From the NCBI RefSeq assembly GCF_004344915.1, contig NZ_SKFG01000017.1, positions 26,765-90,764 of the forward strand: a stretch of 64,000 nt of DNA, in the 5' to 3' direction. Source of the DNA: Paenibacillus albiflavus. Lineage in GTDB: Bacteria > Bacillota > Bacilli > Paenibacillales > NBRC-103111. Under the pieces are notes generated by a model, which saw only the letters and a list, made by a program, of their open reading frames with translations, did not search any database and was not told the DNA's origin. Below are positions 26,015 through 35,950 of this stretch, in pieces. The position numbers and the translations under genes were made by a program. Within the stretch, counting starts at the first letter, position 1; each line of letters starts with the position of its first letter.

Positions 26015-28101
26015 TATTTATTCCTCCGTTTCATCCGATATTTACGAAGAATCAGGATTAACGAGACAAGAACGAGTATGAGAATGAGTGAGAAGGTGAC
26101 TAGGAAAACGAGTGTATTCTTATTTTGCAGGATATCCTTAATTGGCGATACTTGTTCTTCTCCAGCTTGCTTTTTGAATCGGAAGGATTGAATCGTGCCA
26201 TCCTTGTCGGTCACGGCTGCATCGCCGTATATTTGCCAAATCGAGCTTGAACTAGCGATTAGTTTGGACGCAAGATAATAATATTCGGATCCAGCGCCAG
26301 TAACGGCTAATAAGCCATTTCCCGGGCTATAAGGAGATTCGATTAGCTGTAAGGTTCCAATCCGCTTGCCGTAGCTAGGGTCAATACTCATTTTTTCATT
26401 GGATTGAAACTCAGTTCCATTAGGTGCATATTGAAAAAAGAGCTTGTCGTTATTGGCTTGAATAACTTTGTTATTCTGATACGACCCAATCGCAATAATT
26501 GAGCGACCCTGCAAGGCATCAGACCCGACATTATCCTCAAAGAAGTTTACATTTCCTGTATTTCCTTCGGCAAATTGTCCAAGTAAATTAAATAAATTGG
26601 TTAGGGTGAGATACGTATATTGGTCACGTTCGGCTGGCATTACAACGGCGACTTGACTGTAATTTCCGTCCCGCATGAAGGGATATGGATAATTGTTGAA
26701 TAAGAGATTCGTTTGATCCTTGGTGTTAAGCTGGATCAGAGAATCCTTCGTAATAAATGCCCAAGGCATTTCATTTTGGTAATCGATACAACCAGTACCC
26801 GTCATCTCCAGATCAAATGCGACGGATACACTGAAATTGCCTGCTACATTCAAATTTTTGGGGATAGGTAGGGTTAGGCTATCACCATCCGCAAATTCTG
26901 GTGTCAGCTTCTTGCTCCCGATTGGCGTGTTATTGACGTATATCGTCACCATGGAGCGGTCAAAATCTAAATTTTTGGCATAACGGAAATCCAATTTAAT
27001 CTTGCTTGAATCTGCAATGGTACGACTAGCAGGGAGGGCGATAAAAAAGGATCGTTCTTGACGCCAAGGCCCCCGTAGTTCTTCTCCATTTTCAGTCAAA
27101 ACGATATTCTGATTCATATTCACCATACGTGTTGTGACATCCGTATTGTCATCAATGATCTTCTTGTCACTATCGATTTGCCCCATCAGTTCTTGGTTCG
27201 CGACAAAGCGACCTGCTTTCACAAGTAGATTCGGATCATTCGAGGTGATCACAAGCGTAGGCTGTGTATTCGCATTGACTAATTGAATAAGCGCTTTGTT
27301 GTTTAGGTCAGGTGTGCCTAACAGTCCTTTATATGTAGCAGGAAGATGATCGTATAAAGCGATCATGACAACAGCTTGTTTATCACTCATGTCCTTGTTG
27401 GAGGTGAAAAGCGGTATAGTAGTTCGCGATTTTAATGGATTCGCTTTGGCAAACCCCGAGAGGGCATATATGGCTGCCTCTAGCTCTTGTGAACTGCTCT
27501 GTTCCGATACGGCTATAGCATTCTTGTGGTCTGCAATGGTATCGATGCTTGTAAATAATCGATTGAATTCGCGAATACTCGGTTCCAAAGGTGCGTTCGT
27601 GTAATGAATCGTAATGCCGGATGTGTTGTACAATTGAAGCCAATTTTCCCTGGTATTATCCGTAATACAAATCAAGTTGTCATTAGGCAGCTGGATATTG
27701 CCCCGCACCGAAAGGGTGTTTGTCCCTTTTATAATTAATTCGTTGGGAATGATGATCGTTAATCGTTGTTTGGTTAGATCAGCTTTAATTGGACGAAAAG
27801 CATGAAAGTCAGTTCCGTTGATCGATAGCGTGACGCTGGACCGATTATCATCTGTCAAAGGTGTTGCTTGATAATCCAGATGAAAGACAACTTCATTTAC
27901 ATTCCAATTCGGATCGATGTTGAAATATTGATTCTTAGCTGTTGAGATTCCAGATAAGGAAGTATTGGAATCGATAAATGACAGGTCATACGTTCGAGGA
28001 CTGCTAGTCTCGGCATTTGCTATAGACACTGGCACTATTGGCGTTATTAATAAAGCTAGGCATATGATGCTTATCCAAATGAATCGCTTATTCATAAGCA
28101 C
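26014..28101 (-). CDS. BcsB-like exopolysaccharide export protein (YdaN-like)
   Basis: 695 residues. An N-terminal signal segment (IWISIICLALLITPIVPVSI), a long extracytoplasmic beta-rich region with FRPIKADLTKQRLTIIIPNE and a C-terminal membrane anchor (VFLVTFSLILILVLVSLILI) followed by RKYRMKRR. This is the cellulose synthase regulatory subunit (BcsB) fold used in Gram-positives for other glycans. It is 11 bases after the glycosyltransferase gene. Confidence 0.8.
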   Translation of the reverse strand: MLMNKRFIWISIICLALLITPIVPVSIANAETSSPRTYDLSFIDSNTSLSGISTAKNQYFNIDPNWNVNEVVFHLDYQATPLTDDNRSSVTLSINGTDFHAFRPIKADLTKQRLTIIIPNELIIKGTNTLSVRGNIQLPNDNLICITDNTRENWLQLYNTSGITIHYTNAPLEPSIREFNRLFTSIDTIADHKNAIAVSEQSSSQELEAAIYALSGFAKANPLKSRTTIPLFTSNKDMSDKQAVVMIALYDHLPATYKGLLGTPDLNNKALIQLVNANTQPTLVITSNDPNLLVKAGRFVANQELMGQIDSDKKIIDDNTDVTTRMVNMNQNIVLTENGEELRGPWRQERSFFIALPASRTIADSSKIKLDFRYAKNLDFDRSMVTIYVNNTPIGSKKLTPEFADGDSLTLPIPKNLNVAGNFSVSVAFDLEMTGTGCIDYQNEMPWAFITKDSLIQLNTKDQTNLLFNNYPYPFMRDGNYSQVAVVMPAERDQYTYLTLTNLFNLLGQFAEGNTGNVNFFEDNVGSDALQGRSIIAIGSYQNNKVIQANNDKLFFQYAPNGTEFQSNEKMSIDPSYGKRIGTLQLIESPYSPGNGLLAVTGAGSEYYYLASKLIASSSSIWQIYGDAAVTDKDGTIQSFRFKKQAGEEQVSPIKDILQNKNTLVFLVTFSLILILVLVSLILILRKYRMKRRNK

Positions 28102-28112
28102 TCCTCCTTGTT

Positions 28113-29363
28113 CTAGAATCGTTCTGTTTTATACCATTTAACTTCACGCTTGAAAATGACATCTTTGAAATAGTTGTACAGGCCATTTACAGAGACGATC
28201 ATCCAGAGCTGACAATAACTGACGTACATCAGCATGATGATCCAGATATTCGATAATCGCATTTCTCCTTTTTCTGTAATGATCGTTAAGAAGGTGCCCA
28301 AGATAAAGAGCGTAATGGCTAACAACCAGAGAAATGAACTGAAGCTTGCGATTGTTGTGTGAACAAATCCTAAAGCATTAAAGATTAGTAATAGATCTGA
28401 GATAACAAGGGATGTTAATAGCAAAAAATAAATGGATAGAAAATAGAGAATATCAAATTTGATTTTGTGAGCTGAACGCTTAAAGAGAAGAGGGATGTTC
28501 TTGATGATGACATAGATATTCCCTTTGGCCCATCTCGTGCGCTGTTTAAACCAAACCTTGAGCGTTTGAGGCTCTTGCTCCCAGGTTACGGCTTTGGGCT
28601 GAAATTTGATTTTGTAGCCCATCAAGTAGATTCGGAAGCTAATCTCGGTATCTTCTGCAATTGCCTTAACATCCCACCCGCCAATCTCTTCAATAATGTG
28701 ACGACGCATAATAAAGTTCGTGCCTGGAATGGTACATAGCTTGAATAGCTGCCAGCGGCCAGCTTGGGCCATCCATTGGAAGGATAACGTCTCAATATTG
28801 ATAAATCGAGTTAATAAATTCGTGTTGCGATTGCGTGTTCTAAATTTACCAATAACCGCCCCGAGGGATGCATCATTCATAATCTCGGCGACCAGATAGC
28901 GTAAGGCTCCTTTTTCAGGTGTGTTGTCCGCGTCATAAATGGCGATGAGTTCACCTTGGCTTTGCTTGAAGCCGATGTTCAAAGCATTGGATTTGCCTTT
29001 GCCGCCCGTCGTAGCATCCGTATTAATCACAATTAAGTTGCGCTGTGCGTATTTATCCTGCAGATTGCGAAGGAGAAGATCGCTATTATCAGAAGAATTA
29101 TCGTTGATCACAATGATTTCGTACTTATCATGCGGATAATCAAAGGCAAGAAGGGATTCAACGGTTTGAATGATGACTTTGCCCTCGTTATGCGCAGGTA
29201 CCATGATCGACACGAAAGGTGGCTCTCCTTGAATCGTAGGCAGCGGATCATGCTCAACCTTCATGTAATACAAATAACCAGCAATGATGAGCACGACATT
29301 CACGAGCAGCAGAGACCAGATACAAATGACGGAGATGAGCATGAGTACGTCTGAAATTGTCAT
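28113..29363 (-). CDS. processive glycosyltransferase family 2 (YdaM-like)
   Basis: 416 residues. One N-terminal and about three C-terminal membrane segments flank a GT2 domain: PFVSIMVPAHNEGKVIIQTV, EIIVINDNSSDNSD, AIYDADNTPEKGALRYL, IAEDTEISFRIYLMG and the processivity motif QRTRW. It would polymerise an exopolysaccharide from a UDP-sugar at the membrane. The specific sugar is not readable. It overlaps the DUF2334 gene by one base. Confidence 0.85.
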   Translation of the reverse strand: MTISDVLMLISVICIWSLLLVNVVLIIAGYLYYMKVEHDPLPTIQGEPPFVSIMVPAHNEGKVIIQTVESLLAFDYPHDKYEIIVINDNSSDNSDLLLRNLQDKYAQRNLIVINTDATTGGKGKSNALNIGFKQSQGELIAIYDADNTPEKGALRYLVAEIMNDASLGAVIGKFRTRNRNTNLLTRFINIETLSFQWMAQAGRWQLFKLCTIPGTNFIMRRHIIEEIGGWDVKAIAEDTEISFRIYLMGYKIKFQPKAVTWEQEPQTLKVWFKQRTRWAKGNIYVIIKNIPLLFKRSAHKIKFDILYFLSIYFLLLTSLVISDLLLIFNALGFVHTTIASFSSFLWLLAITLFILGTFLTIITEKGEMRLSNIWIIMLMYVSYCQLWMIVSVNGLYNYFKDVIFKREVKWYKTERF

Positions 29364-30925
29364 TATTGTCTCCTTTGATTCTTATATTTGCGTTTATACA
29401 ATCTGGCTCCTATGATCAGCAGAAAACCAAAAACAACTAGTGAAATAAGAATAAGAATAGCAAAAATTTTATTCTGAATATTAAACAAGGTTGCAAAGCT
29501 TTGCTTCTGTTTTTCTACATAGTCATAATTAGTTTCAATAATCTTAGGCGCTTCGTTCAAATCTATTACCTGCTGATTAATCGTAAGAATGCCTTGATTT
29601 GAAACGATTGTGTTCTTGGATGTTTGAACGGTATGTGATTCATTCTTATAATCACCGAATAATCTCCAGCTATTCCTGATGCTATCAACCAATTGCGCAA
29701 GCTTAGTTTCATCATCTATGAAATCATAAGTAAGCATTGTATCCATCGGCAGTTGTGGCGATGTTATACCAGAATAATTAATCTCCTGCGTGTTTTCGGC
29801 ACTTAAACTAAAGCCAGAGAACGCGAATGAATAAGCGGTAGGTGTCTCCTCACGGTGTCTAATGGTTTCATCAGGGAACAGGATAGCGGAATTGAAGAAT
29901 CCCATTCCAGAGCTTCCATATAGCCGATCATATGACCAATACATTTCAGCTCCGATTCCAAGTGGAGCAATTCCGTAATCGGCTAATACGTCGATGAAGG
30001 ACTCCATTTGTTCCTTGAGAGGCCGTTCTTGACTTATGGTTGGTTGTACGACTGGCGCATTGATCAATATCGTTCCATTCTTTGCTTGCACATATTTCAA
30101 GGCTTCGAGGTAGCGCAACATAGCAGGATAATCGGTGTTCTCGAATACAGGACGAGCGCTGACCATAAAAGGAATGCCTGCGTCAAAAAGCTGATCGGCT
30201 AATTGCTTTAATAAGGACAGATCAGAAAATGGATAAATCACTTTGAACAGGAGATACGTTTGCGCCTCACGGGTTACACCGAGCCAATCTTTAAGTGGAT
30301 AAGCCATCATAAGCTCACTTAAATTGCCCTGCTGATAATAAGGAATATAAGCATAAGATCCATTGCATACAGCGAATGGCGCATGTAATTCGGTACTGTC
30401 AGAAATGAGGCTTCCGTATGTCGTGCCTATTGCGCTAACCATATACGTAAGGCTCTGGTCATTCGTAATGGTTTGCGAGAACCGATCGATTTGGAATTGA
30501 ATCGATGATGGAAGGGTTGTCGCTATTTGAACCCCCAGCTGGCGTTGTAACTTGGCAGGTATCTGCTTGCCAATATGCATGTAATCCCCTGTATAGCCCT
30601 CCATATCGTGCAAATAATCGGGATTCGTGATCGATAAATCACCTGCGTTCTGGATATAAATGACTTTATTAAACTTTGTGATGAGTCCTGAAACATATTG
30701 ATCGATGCTTGTGAATGTAACTTGTACACCGTAGGCTGCAAGCATTCGCTTAAGCGCCTCAACATTACCCTCTTGTGCAGTATGCTTAGCAAGACTGTCA
30801 TAGAGAAGGAGAACCTGTACCTGTGGCTTCGTCTCTGCAGCTTGTACATGTACTGAGGGCGTGATGAGCATGAGCATAAGCGAAAGGATGAGCACTTTGT
30901 GAAAATGGGTTATGTTTAGGTTCAT
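29363..30925 (-). CDS. DUF2334 putative polysaccharide deacetylase (YdaL-like)
   Basis: 520 residues with an N-terminal signal segment (ILSLMLMLITPSVHVQAAE) and a C-terminal membrane helix (IFAILILISLVVFGFLLIIG). The middle is DUF2334: VLLLYDSLAKHTAQEGNVEA, DQLFDAGIPFMVSARPV and GTILINAPVVQPT, a carbohydrate-esterase-4-like fold. Likely modifies the nascent polymer outside the cell. The gene order bcsB-GT2-DUF2334 matches ydaN-ydaM-ydaL. Confidence 0.75.
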   Translation of the reverse strand: MNLNITHFHKVLILSLMLMLITPSVHVQAAETKPQVQVLLLYDSLAKHTAQEGNVEALKRMLAAYGVQVTFTSIDQYVSGLITKFNKVIYIQNAGDLSITNPDYLHDMEGYTGDYMHIGKQIPAKLQRQLGVQIATTLPSSIQFQIDRFSQTITNDQSLTYMVSAIGTTYGSLISDSTELHAPFAVCNGSYAYIPYYQQGNLSELMMAYPLKDWLGVTREAQTYLLFKVIYPFSDLSLLKQLADQLFDAGIPFMVSARPVFENTDYPAMLRYLEALKYVQAKNGTILINAPVVQPTISQERPLKEQMESFIDVLADYGIAPLGIGAEMYWSYDRLYGSSGMGFFNSAILFPDETIRHREETPTAYSFAFSGFSLSAENTQEINYSGITSPQLPMDTMLTYDFIDDETKLAQLVDSIRNSWRLFGDYKNESHTVQTSKNTIVSNQGILTINQQVIDLNEAPKIIETNYDYVEKQKQSFATLFNIQNKIFAILILISLVVFGFLLIIGARLYKRKYKNQRRQ

Positions 30926-30967
30926 ACAGTACCTCCACCTTGTTTGACAACAGCTGATGAAATTGGA

Positions 30968-32452
30968 TTATCGCTCCTTTTGCCATAGCCTGCGACGAAT
31001 TGCATCTGCGATGAATAGGAAGGTCACGATATCGAATGCAGCGGTAAACAGAAATACGTGTTTCGCTAAATCGGCATCCCCAGCCCCTATAATCGATACT
31101 AGAATGCCAGATAGACCCATGAGCATCATCATGACAATAAGCGGCAATCGCAGGGCGAGTCTTTTATTTCTCGTTCTGATTGCGGAGATGAATGAAGGTA
31201 AATAACAGCCTATAATCAGAATGATCCAAATGACAATGAATCCAAAGGTAGAAGGGGTGAGGTAAGCCTTCAATAGACTATATCCAGAGAAGAAATTCGT
31301 CTGAGTTCCAAAGGGCTTGCCTACTGCTTTCTCATAATTACCCATAGCTGGCGGGCGAATCGTAAATGCGCTTTTGGCAGCCAAGTTGAGAAGTTTACCT
31401 GCTTGATCCGGATTCGTTATGTAGTAGGTCAGAATGGAGCCGAAACCATACTTGCTGTAGAAATTCTTCTCCAAAATTGCAGAATCCACGTCAACCGGTG
31501 TGTACGGCTCGTAATAAATACTTTTATTTAATATGGCATATTGTCTATCGATGTCAAAGTAGCGTAGTGCCACCTCAGGGTCTGCGGACTCCATTAGAAT
31601 CCCCCTTGTCATCGCATGGTACTTGTTGATGTTGACGAATTCCTTCGGTATTAGTAAATAAGTGCCTATCCCTGCAAATAGTAAGCCTATAAGAGAGCAG
31701 ATTGTCAGGGTTCGAAACAGCTTTTGTTTGCGAATAAGAACAAGAGTAACCCCCATTATGGCAATGATGATGCCAACGGGTGCATTCTGCTGCTTGCTCG
31801 TCGTTAACATAAGACCGCTAATCGTGAACAGGGCGAGCATGACGTAGTCATTATATCGATTTCGATAGAGCAATAAACCCGATGAGAACAGCAGGATCAT
31901 CATAATCAGAACGTTGCTTTCGCCAAAGAAAGAGTTGAAGTAAGCGGTATAACCCGAATCTCCAAATATAAAAATGGCGAGCAATGCAATAGGATAGCCA
32001 TACTTCTTTGGTGTTTGCCAAGTGATGCTTTCAACAAATAAATAGATCGCGATCGTATAAAGCAATGTATAAATAGCGGCTTGAATTCGGATATCAAAGA
32101 TTTGCGGACTAATCAGAAGCTTGTTCAGCCAAATCGCCAGATGAATAAATAACGATTGGGACGAGAACACCTCTGACGTATGTTCGTTATAATATTGAAA
32201 TATCCCATATTCTCTATTAAAGAATCCAAGGTATTGGCTATCATAGTCAGGTGCATTAAAAAAAAGGCCATTGCTGTAAATAATCCGATAATAATCCCCG
32301 TTATCCGCCATTCCGATATAGGGAGGAATGAATAAGGCAACGATTGTTAGGATGAGTACACCGCTAGCGGCTAGCGCTGCGGGAGATACATATTTGCTGA
32401 ACCACTCAAGACGGCTATTGAGACGGAGTAATCCAGGCTTGCTTGAGTTCAT
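30968..32452 (-). CDS. polytopic membrane protein, WsfD-like glycan hexosyltransferase candidate
   Basis: 494 residues with about eleven hydrophobic segments. The large loop after the first helix carries YIGMADNGDYYRIIYSNG, resembling the catalytic-loop region of membrane GT-C enzymes and the WsfD glycan-biosynthesis family. A GT-C enzyme would use a lipid-linked sugar. It has no counterpart in the B. subtilis yda operon, so it may alter or decorate the polymer. The family call is tentative. Confidence 0.55.
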   Translation of the reverse strand: MNSSKPGLLRLNSRLEWFSKYVSPAALAASGVLILTIVALFIPPYIGMADNGDYYRIIYSNGLFFNAPDYDSQYLGFFNREYGIFQYYNEHTSEVFSSQSLFIHLAIWLNKLLISPQIFDIRIQAAIYTLLYTIAIYLFVESITWQTPKKYGYPIALLAIFIFGDSGYTAYFNSFFGESNVLIMMILLFSSGLLLYRNRYNDYVMLALFTISGLMLTTSKQQNAPVGIIIAIMGVTLVLIRKQKLFRTLTICSLIGLLFAGIGTYLLIPKEFVNINKYHAMTRGILMESADPEVALRYFDIDRQYAILNKSIYYEPYTPVDVDSAILEKNFYSKYGFGSILTYYITNPDQAGKLLNLAAKSAFTIRPPAMGNYEKAVGKPFGTQTNFFSGYSLLKAYLTPSTFGFIVIWIILIIGCYLPSFISAIRTRNKRLALRLPLIVMMMLMGLSGILVSIIGAGDADLAKHVFLFTAAFDIVTFLFIADAIRRRLWQKER

Positions 32453-32471
32453 AGGTCCATAGATTCCTTTC

Positions 32472-33641
32472 TTAATTGTTGTTTAGATATACGTAGGCAA
32501 GCAGCGCCATGAGATTGTCGAATGAGTACGCCTGCCCAGTCGCGGGATCCCCATAACCGCCGTAAAGCGAGCTTGTGGCATCCTGCACAACGAATTGATT
32601 CATTCTTTGTATACTGTCTTGGTAAAGGGTATCATCTCCAATTTGGGCGCCAATTATTGCCGTAATAGCATAAATCGCAGTGGATTGAATGTCGGTCGTT
32701 TGCTTGCCTTCTTGTGAATATCGACCGTAAAGTGTGCCTGATTTCACATGCTTTTTAATGTATTGAATGCTCTCAGGCTTCTGCTGCTTAATTTCAGCCA
32801 ATGACAGAATCGTTAAGAGGGATTCAACGGTATTGATTTGATCGGATTGATAGGCTTTTTGTTCATAAGAGTAGCGTGTCTGATAAAAAGGAAATTGGTC
32901 CGACAAATAACCGTTCTGCACAATTTGCAGCATATTAGACTGAAGAGCCTGTACTTGTCCGTTTGGATCTGGTAGTTGTTCAAGCACACTGAAATTGACG
33001 TAGCACAGAGTAATAAATGAATTGGTCATTTGATAGGTTTCATCATAGAAGTCGTAGAGTCGATGCTCCTTGACGTTATATTGGAAGAAGCGGGTAGCAT
33101 AGCTTGCAGCTTCTTGACTATATTGTTCATCATGGAACTGGGCTCCAGCTTCATACAAGGCACGGACTATCCGCAAATCATCCACAGCAGCATTTAGCGT
33201 ATATTTCTTATTCTGCTTAGGACTAAATCGATAGCTAAAGCCTGTCTTCAGATCGAAGTTCTGTTTAGCCTTGTGCCATTCGCGTTCAAATGCTTCCTTT
33301 TGTTCTGTCAATGCATAGTACCTCATGAGCAGTCCTGCTGATTCACTAAGAATCTCATGTCCAGTTGCGACTTCGTCTGATTGGCCCGTATCGATTAAAT
33401 TCGTATAAACACCGAAGTTGCCTGAGAGCTTGTCTACAATAAACTGATGCAGTCTTGTGCGTTCGGTACGAAATGAAGTATTGTCATCTTCAAAATGGGG
33501 TTGTTGTGTACTTGGGATAGGTGTTGAGTTTGGTGCTGGTGATGTGGTTAGTTTATTGGGTCTAGTGGTGAATTGGTAAACAACAAGACATATGCATGAT
33601 AGAAGAATCAGGCTTATACAGAATAGGACAGATTTCCTCAT
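32472..33641 (-). CDS. anchored glycoside hydrolase-like protein (YdaJ-like)
   Basis: About 389 residues: an N-terminal membrane anchor (SVLFCISLILLSCICLVVYQ, with a Cys that may be lipidated), a Ser/Pro-rich linker, and an all-helical domain of the (alpha/alpha)6 type: ESAGLLMRYYALTEQKEAFE, FSYRFSPKQNKKYTLNAAVD and SSLYGGYGDPATGQAYSFDN. YdaJ is a GH8-like protein of the same operon in B. subtilis. The ATG at 33641 is preferred over GTG 33653 because AAAGGTG lies nine bases before it. First gene of the operon. Confidence 0.65.
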   Translation of the reverse strand: MRKSVLFCISLILLSCICLVVYQFTTRPNKLTTSPAPNSTPIPSTQQPHFEDDNTSFRTERTRLHQFIVDKLSGNFGVYTNLIDTGQSDEVATGHEILSESAGLLMRYYALTEQKEAFEREWHKAKQNFDLKTGFSYRFSPKQNKKYTLNAAVDDLRIVRALYEAGAQFHDEQYSQEAASYATRFFQYNVKEHRLYDFYDETYQMTNSFITLCYVNFSVLEQLPDPNGQVQALQSNMLQIVQNGYLSDQFPFYQTRYSYEQKAYQSDQINTVESLLTILSLAEIKQQKPESIQYIKKHVKSGTLYGRYSQEGKQTTDIQSTAIYAITAIIGAQIGDDTLYQDSIQRMNQFVVQDATSSLYGGYGDPATGQAYSFDNLMALLAYVYLNNN

Positions 33642-33653
33642 TTCAATTAACAC

Positions 33654-33981
33654 CTTTCACATACAGAACCATCATAACAATATGATCTGAATATTTACTG
33701 AATAACTTCAATTTGATACAACGATTAACATAAATCCCTATTAAATGTCAATTAAAAATAACCAATTATTACATCATACAACATATTATTGAATGAATTG
33801 TGTCAAAATATATATTAATAACCGCACAAGGTTTGAATCTTTGCTTTGAAGTAGATTAGTTCTCAGAGTAGAGGGGAAACTTTTCAGTTTCATTTTTATT
33901 TGTAATTATTCAATAGATGACTTACGATAAAAGTGAAGTGGAAACGATTGGGAGTTCATATTTTCAGGGGGTTGAAAGCAA
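33654..33981. other. AT-rich divergent intergenic region
   Basis: About 330 bases between the exopolysaccharide operon and the M24 peptidase gene. Apart from the minus-strand promoter candidate at 33723-33751 and the AGGGGG Shine-Dalgarno of the M24 gene I see no named feature. Confidence 0.5.
33723..33751 (-). promoter_or_regulatory. candidate promoter of the exopolysaccharide operon
   Basis: On the minus strand: TTGACA (33746-33751), a 17-base spacer and TTAATC (33723-33728). The -10 box is weak. Confidence 0.4.
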
Positions 33982-35067
33982 ATGTTAGACGTATATGCGG
34001 ACAGATTTCGCAGGGTGAAGCATTTAATGGAACAAAACGGTTGCGATGCGCTAATTGTGACTGCAACACCGAACGTTTTTTATTTTACGGGCAAATGGAT
34101 TGATCCGCACGAGCGTTTGCTGGCGGTTCTGATCAGACAAGGCAAAGATCCTGTCGTGTTCGCTCCATCTCTTCATACAGGTGATTTTGATCCGAATCAA
34201 ATGGAATGTGTATTCTTGAACGATGGGGAAGACAATATTGGTCTGTTAGCGCAATACTTGGATAATACGGGTACGGTATCAATTGATAATACTTGGCAGA
34301 GTGCCAACCTGTTAGCGCTTATGGCGAAGAAACCGAATCTTAAATTTGTGGCGAGCGATCATGTGCTTGTTCCACTTCGGACGATTAAAGATGCGCAAGA
34401 GATTGAATTCATCCGTACATCGGGACAATTGGCTGATCGCGTCATGGCGGGAATTATTGCCCAAGTTCGTCCTGGTATCACAGAGCTTGAAATAGTGGAA
34501 GAATTGAAATCGCTATGGAAAAAAGAAGGCATACATGAGCTATCCTTCAGCCCAGGAATCGGTAGAGGGCCGAATGGTGCTAACCCGCATCATTCACCTG
34601 GTCATGATGCCATTCGTCATGGTGATATGCTCATTATTGATATGGGTGGGGTATACAATCATTATTGCTCCGATATGACACGTACGATCGCGATCGGCGA
34701 GGCGTCCGATAAACAGCGCGAAGTCTATAATCTTGTACGATTGGCGAATGAAACCGCTCAGAAGAAAGTGAAGCCGGGTGTTCGTTTCATGGACATCGAT
34801 CTTGCAGCAAGACAAGTCATTGAAGACGGTGGATACGGTCCATTATTCACGCACCGTACAGGTCATGGTCTAGGCATCGAAATTCATGAAGCGCCATATG
34901 TACATAAGGCTAATGAGCAGTTAGTTGAACCTGGTATGGTATTCAGCATCGAGCCTGGTATCTATATTCCAGGGGAGTTCGGTGTACGTATCGAGGATAT
35001 CGTCATTGCGACAGAAGATGGCTGCGAATCCTTTAACTTGGCTCCGAAAGATTTAATTATTGTTTAA
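33982..35067 (+). CDS. M24 family Xaa-Pro peptidase
   Basis: 361 residues. N-terminal creatinase-like domain (YADRFRRVKHLMEQNGCDAL, TPNVFYFTGKW) and C-terminal pita-bread metallopeptidase with the metal ligands in LIIDMGGVYNHYCSDMTRT, FTHRTGHGLGIEIHE and MVFSIEPGIY. It cleaves X-Pro dipeptides or N-terminal X-Pro bonds in the cytoplasm. The RBS AGGGGG lies before ATG 33982. Single gene with its own terminator. Confidence 0.92.
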   Translation: MLDVYADRFRRVKHLMEQNGCDALIVTATPNVFYFTGKWIDPHERLLAVLIRQGKDPVVFAPSLHTGDFDPNQMECVFLNDGEDNIGLLAQYLDNTGTVSIDNTWQSANLLALMAKKPNLKFVASDHVLVPLRTIKDAQEIEFIRTSGQLADRVMAGIIAQVRPGITELEIVEELKSLWKKEGIHELSFSPGIGRGPNGANPHHSPGHDAIRHGDMLIIDMGGVYNHYCSDMTRTIAIGEASDKQREVYNLVRLANETAQKKVKPGVRFMDIDLAARQVIEDGGYGPLFTHRTGHGLGIEIHEAPYVHKANEQLVEPGMVFSIEPGIYIPGEFGVRIEDIVIATEDGCESFNLAPKDLIIV

Positions 35068-35077
35068 ATATAAGAAC

Positions 35078-35120
35078 GCTCTAGCAGAAGCGGGATGCTT
35101 CATGGCTAGAGCTTTTTTTT
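35078..35120 (+). terminator. terminator of the M24 peptidase gene
   Basis: GCTCTAGC (35078-35085) pairs with GCTAGAGC (35105-35112), then eight T. Confidence 0.85.
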
Positions 35121-35123
35121 CGT

Positions 35124-35486
35124 TTACTTCGCAAACTCCAGCAGTTCGATCACGTTGCCAAAAGGGTCCTTGAATGCTGTGTACGTACCTGGAGGACACG
35201 GCATTGGCGTATCATAGATGAATTGAATGCCTTGCTGTCTGTATGCTGACATGGTATTTACAATATCGTCTGTCTGAATACCAATAACGACTTGCGCGTG
35301 ATGTGGATAGATAGCAGGCGAATTGCCCTCGACTTTGCAGAGAATAAGCGGCACGCTATCGTGTTGCAAACCGATAATGCCCTCATCATAAACTTCGTCA
35401 ACCTCAAAGCCTAATTTTCCACAATAAAAATCCTTCGCTAGCTCCATATCTGATACATAGATGGATACTACGCAAATTTGCGGCAT
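35124..35486 (-). CDS. VOC/glyoxalase family protein
   Basis: 120 residues from ATG 35486 (AAGGAGG upstream): VVSIYVSDMELAKDFYCGKL, VVIGIQTDDIVNTMSAYRQQ and FKDPFGNVIELLEF, the beta-alpha-beta-beta-beta pattern of the vicinal oxygen chelate superfamily. Function may be an isomerase, dioxygenase or resistance protein; not resolvable. It starts one base after the stop of a second VOC gene, forming a two-gene unit. Confidence 0.8.
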   Translation of the reverse strand: MPQICVVSIYVSDMELAKDFYCGKLGFEVDEVYDEGIIGLQHDSVPLILCKVEGNSPAIYPHHAQVVIGIQTDDIVNTMSAYRQQGIQFIYDTPMPCPPGTYTAFKDPFGNVIELLEFAK

Positions 35487-35487
35487 A

Positions 35488-35847
35488 TTAATCCTCCTTA
35501 TTATTGAAGTATTCAAAGAAACCAAGTCGATTTCCCCATGGATCGCTGAAGGTTGCCCACTTTACAGGTACTTCTTCTCTTGAATAGATTTCAAAATATT
35601 CGACATTTAATTGCTGCATTATTCGTTCTCGTTCAGCTTCGAGATTCCTAACACCTAGTCGGATAGGTCCGCTGCCTTCGGCAGGTAATCCTTCCGCGAC
35701 TTGGAGCCAGCAGCCGGGCATGAGCTCCCATTCAACAAAGCCATCATGTGGAATTGAATCGGGTGCCTTACCCAGTAGAGTTCGGTACCAGTTCAGACCT
35801 TGCCCAATATCTGTGACACGAATTTGAATGGTCATTTCTTGAATCAA
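35488..35847 (-). CDS. VOC/glyoxalase-like family protein
   Basis: 119 residues from a TTG start at 35847 with AAGGAG upstream: MTIQIRVTDIGQGLNWYRTL, GFVEWELMPGCWLQVAEG and ATFSDPWGNRLGFFEYF. Same fold as the next gene; probably co-transcribed, possibly a heterodimer partner, though that is inferred. Confidence 0.75.
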   Translation of the reverse strand: MIQEMTIQIRVTDIGQGLNWYRTLLGKAPDSIPHDGFVEWELMPGCWLQVAEGLPAEGSGPIRLGVRNLEAERERIMQQLNVEYFEIYSREEVPVKWATFSDPWGNRLGFFEYFNNKED

Positions 35848-35950
35848 TGAGCAACGCTCCTTGTTTTTGGTATAACAAATCAGTCTTAATTGAATTTTAA
35901 CCTTTAAAAGCAGGTGAAAATTCTTCTACTTTGCTCTGTTTTTTGTATTA

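Noticed and set aside
33931..33950. Possible cre site before the M24 peptidase gene
   Set aside because: TGGAAACGATTGGG has four or more mismatches to the consensus.
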